This document shows positions 41,841-45,703 of a DNA stretch of 45,703 nt, piece after piece (the stretch's first letter is position 1; each line of letters starts with the position of its first letter). The stretch lies in assembly GCA_934486965.1 (NCBI GenBank), contig CAKSQP010000003.1:1-45703 (forward strand), written 5' to 3'. A model generated the notes under the pieces. It saw nothing but the letters and a program-made list of their open reading frames with translations. It ran no database searches and was not told the origin of the DNA. Both the position numbers and the translations under genes were made by a program. Source of the stretch: an uncultured Eubacteriales bacterium. GTDB lineage: Bacteria > Bacillota > Clostridia > Oscillospirales > UBA644.

Positions 41841-42857
41841 ATGAAAAAATTTCTTTTTCCCGAAAACGGAAATCAGTATAAAGCAAATCTTCACTGTCAT
41901 TCGACCTGTTCCGACGGCAATCTTACGCCGGAAGAACTCAAGGAACGGTATTCCGAAAAGGGGTATTCGATAATCGCGTTTACCGATCACGAGGTCTTTT
42001 ACAATCATAACGACCTTACCGACGACAATTTTCTTGCGCTCAATGCGTCTGAAATTTCTGTCGAAGAGCCGATGGACGAAAACGGCTTTTATAAAGTAAC
42101 TCATCTCGGAGTTATCGCAAAAGACAAGAAAAATCAAAAGGCGACCTGTTTCCACCCCGGTTATCTCTGGTATTTTTCGGACGAGACCGTCGATAAATTC
42201 GTCAGCAAAAAACTGTATTTCGGAAACGGCGAATATAACAGAATCTATTCTGTCGACGGCATAAACGATATGATAAAGACTGCGAAAAACGACGGTTTTC
42301 TCGTAATTTACAACCATATCGGCTGGTCGAGAGAAAGCGTTGCGACCGTTTCTCAACTTGAGGGACTTGACGGGTTTGAAATTTATAACCACACTTCATA
42401 TCTTGAGGGTAAGGATAACTACGATATTCCGATCTATGATGATCTTCTCTGGCTCGGCAGACGCTATTTTACCGTTGCGGGCGACGATAACCATAACCGC
42501 CCCGATCACCCCGACGATTCCTTCGGCGGAATGACTTATATTCTTGCGCCCGAACTTAAATATGAAAGCGTTATTTCGGCTCTCGAAAACGGAAACTGCT
42601 ATTCCTCCCTCGGACCGCAGATAAAAAATCTCTGGTACGAAGACGGAAAATATCATATCGAAACTTCCCCCGCAAGAGAAATATTCTTAAAAGCGGGTAA
42701 CCGCAGGGGACAGAGAGTCGCCGCCGAAAATAAAAAGGGTATTACCGAAGCGGTTTTGGACGCCGCGGAAAACGATATTTTCGTCAGGTTCACAGTCGTC
42801 GGTTTTGACGGAAAATGCGCCGATACAAGGGCTTATGAAGTTAAAGACATAATGTAA
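41841..42857 (+). CDS. PHP-domain phosphoesterase
   Basis: A 338-aa metal-dependent PHP (polymerase and histidinol phosphatase) hydrolase. Metal-binding motifs: N-L-H-C-H-S-T-C-S-D-G near residues 16-26, A-F-T-D-H-E near 47-52, I-Y-N-H-I-G-W-S near 155, and A-G-D-D-N-H-N-R near 213. Substrate unknown. AAAGGAG lies upstream of the ATG. Its transcript begins with the structured RNA at 41601, which could regulate it. A terminator follows directly. Confidence 0.88.
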   Translation: MKKFLFPENGNQYKANLHCHSTCSDGNLTPEELKERYSEKGYSIIAFTDHEVFYNHNDLTDDNFLALNASEISVEEPMDENGFYKVTHLGVIAKDKKNQKATCFHPGYLWYFSDETVDKFVSKKLYFGNGEYNRIYSVDGINDMIKTAKNDGFLVIYNHIGWSRESVATVSQLEGLDGFEIYNHTSYLEGKDNYDIPIYDDLLWLGRRYFTVAGDDNHNRPDHPDDSFGGMTYILAPELKYESVISALENGNCYSSLGPQIKNLWYEDGKYHIETSPAREIFLKAGNRRGQRVAAENKKGITEAVLDAAENDIFVRFTVVGFDGKCADTRAYEVKDIM

Positions 42858-42888
42858 AAAAAGGACTGCTTCGGCAGTCCTTTTTTTA
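42858..42888. terminator. Bidirectional terminator between PHP and E1 genes
   Basis: AAAAAAAGGACTGC, loop TTCG, GCAGTCCTTTTTTT. Serves both convergent genes. Confidence 0.9.
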
Positions 42889-42889
42889 A

Positions 42890-43276
42890 TCAGAATAATT
42901 TTTCAATTACGGTTTTTGCAATTTTTTCGGCGCTCGGAAAATGGTATCCGTCATATTCGTAAGCGGGAACTATATGGTTCTTTGCGCCTAATGTGACGGG
43001 CGGTTTTTCGAGATACGAAAACGCTTTTTCGGTTATCCCGTGCGAAAGTTCCTTTGTGTACGAACCTCTGTCCGCAGCGTCGCTCACTATAAGTATTTTT
43101 CCCGTTTTCTTTACCGAATCAAGCACCTTTTCAAGCCCGAACGGAACAAGACTTACAGCGTCTATAACTTCCGCCGAAATGCCTTTTTCTTCAAGAATTT
43201 TCGCGGCGTCAAGCGCTCTGTAAAGGGGCGCACCGATGGAAAGCAGGGTGACGTCCTTTCCGCTTTTTCGGCACAA
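42890..43276 (-). pseudogene. C-terminal part of the E1 beta domain, out of frame
   Basis: This 128-aa frame holds the end of a transketolase C-terminal domain (G-K-D-V-T-L-L-S-I-G near the start, then V-P-F-G-L-E-K-V). It continues the gene at 43162-45234 after a one-base shift near 43275: restoring one T (minus strand GGTTTG instead of GGTTG) joins P-T-G to C-R-K-S-G-K-D-V-T, the usual E1 beta sequence. It has no independent ribosome-binding site. The full protein would have about 780 aa. Confidence 0.8.
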
Positions 43277-45234
43277 CCTGTCGGATATTCGTAATATTTT
43301 TCGAGTTCCTCTTTTTTGCGGAACTCTTCTTTTTTGCCGCGGAGCCGTTTGCTTTCGAAAAATACTATCGGGTTGTTTTCCTTTAACGCCCGCGCCATCA
43401 TACCCTTTGCTTCGTAGGGCGTTGCGGGATAGACGACTTTAAGCCCCGGAACATGAGCGGTTATTCCCGAAAGATCCTGAGAATGTTGCGCTCCGTAGTC
43501 AAAACCGACGGGAACATGAAGAATTAACGGCAGCGACAGTCTTCCGAAACTTAAACTCTGCCATTTTGCCGCCTGATTTATAATTTCGTCGCCGGCACAG
43601 CCGATAAAGTCGGAATACATCATTTCAAGCAAAATTTTTCCGCCGCACATCGCATATCCGACGCCCACGCCGACCATCGCGGCTTCAGAAATAGGGATAT
43701 TGAAAAACCTGTGGCGGGGAAGTGCGTCTTCGAAACCGCCGTAAACGGAGGTCGAAGTGTTCCAACCTCTGATATCCTCTCCGCAGGCAATAAAGGTCGG
43801 GTCGGAATAAAATCCGTCGGCTATCGCTTCGAAAAGCGCGTCGCGGATCTCGTAATTGTCTTTTTCCTTTATCGCCTTCATTCTGCCTATCTCTTCTTTT
43901 TTGCAGAGAACTTCGGGCGTATTGTCGGAAACGGGAACATAGTCTTCTTTATTGAAAACTTTATCCGCTATGTAATTTTCGTTATTTTCAAAATCTATAT
44001 AAGGTGCGATCTTTTCGTCCGACGCCATTTCGAAAATTCTGTCGTTTTCAGAGAGCGCTTTTTCTCTTATTTCCTTTAATTCCGCCGCCGTGAAAATGCC
44101 CGCGTCTTCGAGTTCTTTCGGAAAAGCCGAAAGCGGGTCGTGAGCGCTCCATTCTTCGACTTCTTCTTTGCTTCTGTATCTTTGATCGTCGTTTACCGAA
44201 TGACCGCAAAGACGGTAAGTCGTCGCCTCGATAAGACACGGACCCTTGCCTTCTTTCATCTCTGCGAATTTGCGTCTGTATGCATCGGCAAGCGCGGGAA
44301 TATTCCAGCCGTCGACTTTCTCGGCATTCATTCCCTTTTCTTCGAACGCTCCGACTCTTGCAACGTCGCCCGAAAAGGACATTGTTTCGTTTTCGGTGTC
44401 GGCGTTCATTCCGTAATAGTTATTGCTGAAATTAAATAAGAGCGGAAGACCTCCGTTGTATCCGTCTTCCCAGAAAGAGTCGAACTGTTTCATCGAAGCG
44501 AAGTTCATCGCCTCAAAAACAGGACCTCTGCCTGCGGCGCCGTCGCCGAGATTTGCGATAACAACGCCCTTTTTCTTCTGCAATTTCTTGAAAAGAGCGG
44601 CTCCTGCGGCAATTGACGCAGACGCTCCGACTATCGCGTTTGACGGGAAAATTCCGAACGGCGGGAAGAAAATGTGCATTGATCCCGTAACTCCGCCGCA
44701 AAAGCCCGTTGTCTTTGCAAAGATATCGGAAAGAATTCCGAAAATAAAGAAACGGCGCGCGGTCGTTTTTATATCGTCCGACGGGAATTCTTTGCGGATT
44801 GCGTCGTAAGTTGCGGCATTTTCTTCGGCGCCGAGAATCTCCGTGAGTTTTTCGTCTGTCATTTTCCGAATTGCCGAAAAACCTTTTGCGAGAACCTCAT
44901 GGTGGCTTCTGTGCGAACCGAAAATAAGGTCGTTTTCGTCAAGATAGAACGCCTCCGCAACTGCGGTCGCTTCCTGACCTATCGCAAGGTGACACGGTCC
45001 CTCGAAGAAGAACTTTTTGCCTGCATAAACCTTTTTTTCTTTTATGTCGCAAAGCATCTCTTCGAAAAAACGTATCGAGAGCATATCTTCATAGATATTT
45101 TTAAGGTCTTCTTTGGAAAAGACCTTTTTTTCGAACGCCGACTTTACGGTCTCGTCGCTTTCGTTGACTTTGATGTCTCTGAAAGTTATCGTCCGCTTTT
45201 TACGGGCGTCCTTGTATGAATGATTGAATATCAT
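43162..45234 (-). CDS. 2-oxoacid dehydrogenase E1, alpha-beta fusion, 3' part frameshifted
   Basis: TPP-dependent E1 of the branched-chain 2-oxoacid/acetoin type with alpha and beta chains fused. The alpha part has H-L-A-I-G-Q-E-A near residue 80 and the TPP motif G-D-G-A-A-G-R-G followed by N-F-S-N-N-Y-Y-G near 226-260. The beta part starts near residue 470 (I-S-E-A-A-M-V-G-V-G-V-G-Y-A, F-D-Y-G-A-Q-H-S-Q-D). The last roughly 38 residues before the stop at 43162 are out of frame; the true end is at 42890. GAGG precedes the ATG. No E2 or E3 gene is in the window. It lies 17 bp behind dxr in the same direction. Confidence 0.88.
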   Translation of the reverse strand: MIFNHSYKDARKKRTITFRDIKVNESDETVKSAFEKKVFSKEDLKNIYEDMLSIRFFEEMLCDIKEKKVYAGKKFFFEGPCHLAIGQEATAVAEAFYLDENDLIFGSHRSHHEVLAKGFSAIRKMTDEKLTEILGAEENAATYDAIRKEFPSDDIKTTARRFFIFGILSDIFAKTTGFCGGVTGSMHIFFPPFGIFPSNAIVGASASIAAGAALFKKLQKKKGVVIANLGDGAAGRGPVFEAMNFASMKQFDSFWEDGYNGGLPLLFNFSNNYYGMNADTENETMSFSGDVARVGAFEEKGMNAEKVDGWNIPALADAYRRKFAEMKEGKGPCLIEATTYRLCGHSVNDDQRYRSKEEVEEWSAHDPLSAFPKELEDAGIFTAAELKEIREKALSENDRIFEMASDEKIAPYIDFENNENYIADKVFNKEDYVPVSDNTPEVLCKKEEIGRMKAIKEKDNYEIRDALFEAIADGFYSDPTFIACGEDIRGWNTSTSVYGGFEDALPRHRFFNIPISEAAMVGVGVGYAMCGGKILLEMMYSDFIGCAGDEIINQAAKWQSLSFGRLSLPLILHVPVGFDYGAQHSQDLSGITAHVPGLKVVYPATPYEAKGMMARALKENNPIVFFESKRLRGKKEEFRKKEELEKYYEYPTGCAEKAERTSPCFPSVRPFTERLTPRKFLKKKAFRRKL

Positions 45235-45251
45235 TTCAAGCCTCGTTTTTA

Positions 45252-45703
45252 TTATTCGTTAGGACCGAAAAGCAATCTTACTCTTTGCCTTACGCGCTTT
45301 TCGCAGTCAAGAAGACTTTCGACCGTGATGTCTTTTTCGGGTTTTTCCGTTTCGGATATCTGCTGAACACAGTCGAAAATATCGGTAAATGAAATTTTAT
45401 TGTCAAGGAAAAGACCGACAGCCTCTTCGTTTGCGGCGTTCACAATGCAGGGGGCACTGCCTCCCGTTTCCATCGCTTTTCGGCAAAGCGGCAGTAAAGT
45501 AAAGGTCTCTTCGTCGGGAGAATAAAAAGTGAGTTTTGCGATTTTTGCAATATCAAGTTCCGGCGTTTTCGACTCTCTGCGGTAAGGATATGTCAGCGCG
45601 ATTTCTATCGGCAAACGCATATCGGGGTTCGACATCTGCGAAATAACGGAGCCGTCTCGGAGTTTTATCATCGAATGAATAATACTTTCGCGGTGGATAA
45701 GAA
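45252..45703 (-). CDS. dxr: 1-deoxy-D-xylulose 5-phosphate reductoisomerase, C-terminal part
   Basis: The frame is open to the window edge, so only about the last 150 of roughly 385 residues are seen. The sequence H-R-E-S-I-I-H-S-M-I, then R-D-G-S-V-I-S-Q-M-S-N-P-D-M-R-L-P-I and A-P-C-I-V-N-A-A-N-E-E-A-V is that of Dxr, which makes 2-C-methylerythritol 4-phosphate with NADPH in isoprenoid synthesis. The catalytic domain and NADPH site lie outside. The E1 fusion follows after 17 bp, an unusual neighbour. Confidence 0.93.
   Translation of the reverse strand, partial: LIHRESIIHSMIKLRDGSVISQMSNPDMRLPIEIALTYPYRRESKTPELDIAKIAKLTFYSPDEETFTLLPLCRKAMETGGSAPCIVNAANEEAVGLFLDNKISFTDIFDCVQQISETEKPEKDITVESLLDCEKRVRQRVRLLFGPNE

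Noticed and set aside
1..45703. CRISPR arrays, tRNA or rRNA genes, insertion sequences
   Set aside because: No regularly spaced repeats, no T-arm/CCA-type tRNA pattern and no transposase were seen by eye in the gene-free stretches; a tRNAscan or ISfinder run could not be done here.

Overview
The window looks like chromosomal DNA from an anaerobic, endospore-forming member of the Clostridia, probably an uncultured gut or rumen lineage. The evidence is a GerA/GerC/GerB germinant-receptor operon, BofA, an AbrB/SpoVT-type regulator, RNase J, two T-box leaders, a tandem glycine riboswitch, an Nfn-type flavin/iron-sulfur complex and a 2-oxoacid:ferredoxin oxidoreductase. No rRNA, tRNA, CRISPR array, IS element or phage gene was seen. 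Promoters fit the sigma-A consensus with 16-17 bp spacers, and most transcription units end in clear hairpin/T-run terminators.

Layout. 1-1656: 3' end of a sugar-phosphate nucleotidyltransferase fused to a degenerate phosphomannomutase domain. 1677-4967: a promoter, a leader of three abutting hairpins, RNase J and murD. 5037-9039: gerA (5' end apparently frameshifted), gerC, gerB and a small membrane protein. 9046-9186: copy A of a structured RNA. 9318-15019: a 98-aa unknown, then thrC-thrB-gltX-glnS. 15020-15889: bofA (minus) and an ECF S-component (plus). 16316-19042: an AT-rich island with a DUF262/DUF1524 (GmrSD-like) gene broken by a frameshift, an acidic partner and a divergent XRE regulator, possibly a defence module. 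19083-22022: nagA, then an AbrB/ABC ATPase/ABC permease operon, all minus. 22080-24791: a Gfo/Idh/MocA oxidoreductase, a glycine riboswitch and an AGCS symporter. 24891-27148: nfnAB.

The most interesting part is 27176-41563. Two duplicated T-box leaders, each with its own promoter and terminator, precede two paralogous three-domain proteins (XRE HTH, cupin, AMP-forming acyl-CoA ligase). Downstream on the same strand, with no terminator visible until 41535, are a P-loop ATPase, a four-subunit VOR-type 2-oxoacid:ferredoxin oxidoreductase, a branched-chain-type aminotransferase, an isopropylmalate-synthase-like protein without its metal-binding histidines, a TIM-barrel/acyl-CoA ligase fusion and an amidohydrolase. 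T-boxes switch genes on when an amino acid is scarce, and AMP-forming ligases spend ATP to make CoA thioesters. I therefore infer that the set runs anabolically: aryl or branched-chain acid to acyl-CoA, reductive carboxylation to the 2-oxoacid, transamination to the amino acid. The specifier is most readily read as a Phe codon in both leaders (UUU in the second; UUC, or possibly Leu CUU, in the first).

After that operon comes copy B of the structured RNA (41601-41820), with a near-perfect promoter, directly upstream of a PHP-domain phosphoesterase. The window ends on the minus strand with a frameshifted E1 alpha/beta-fusion 2-oxoacid dehydrogenase and the 3' end of dxr. Three genes (gerA-like, DUF262, E1) each appear to carry one single-base indel at or next to a short homopolymer, which may reflect consensus errors rather than true pseudogenes.
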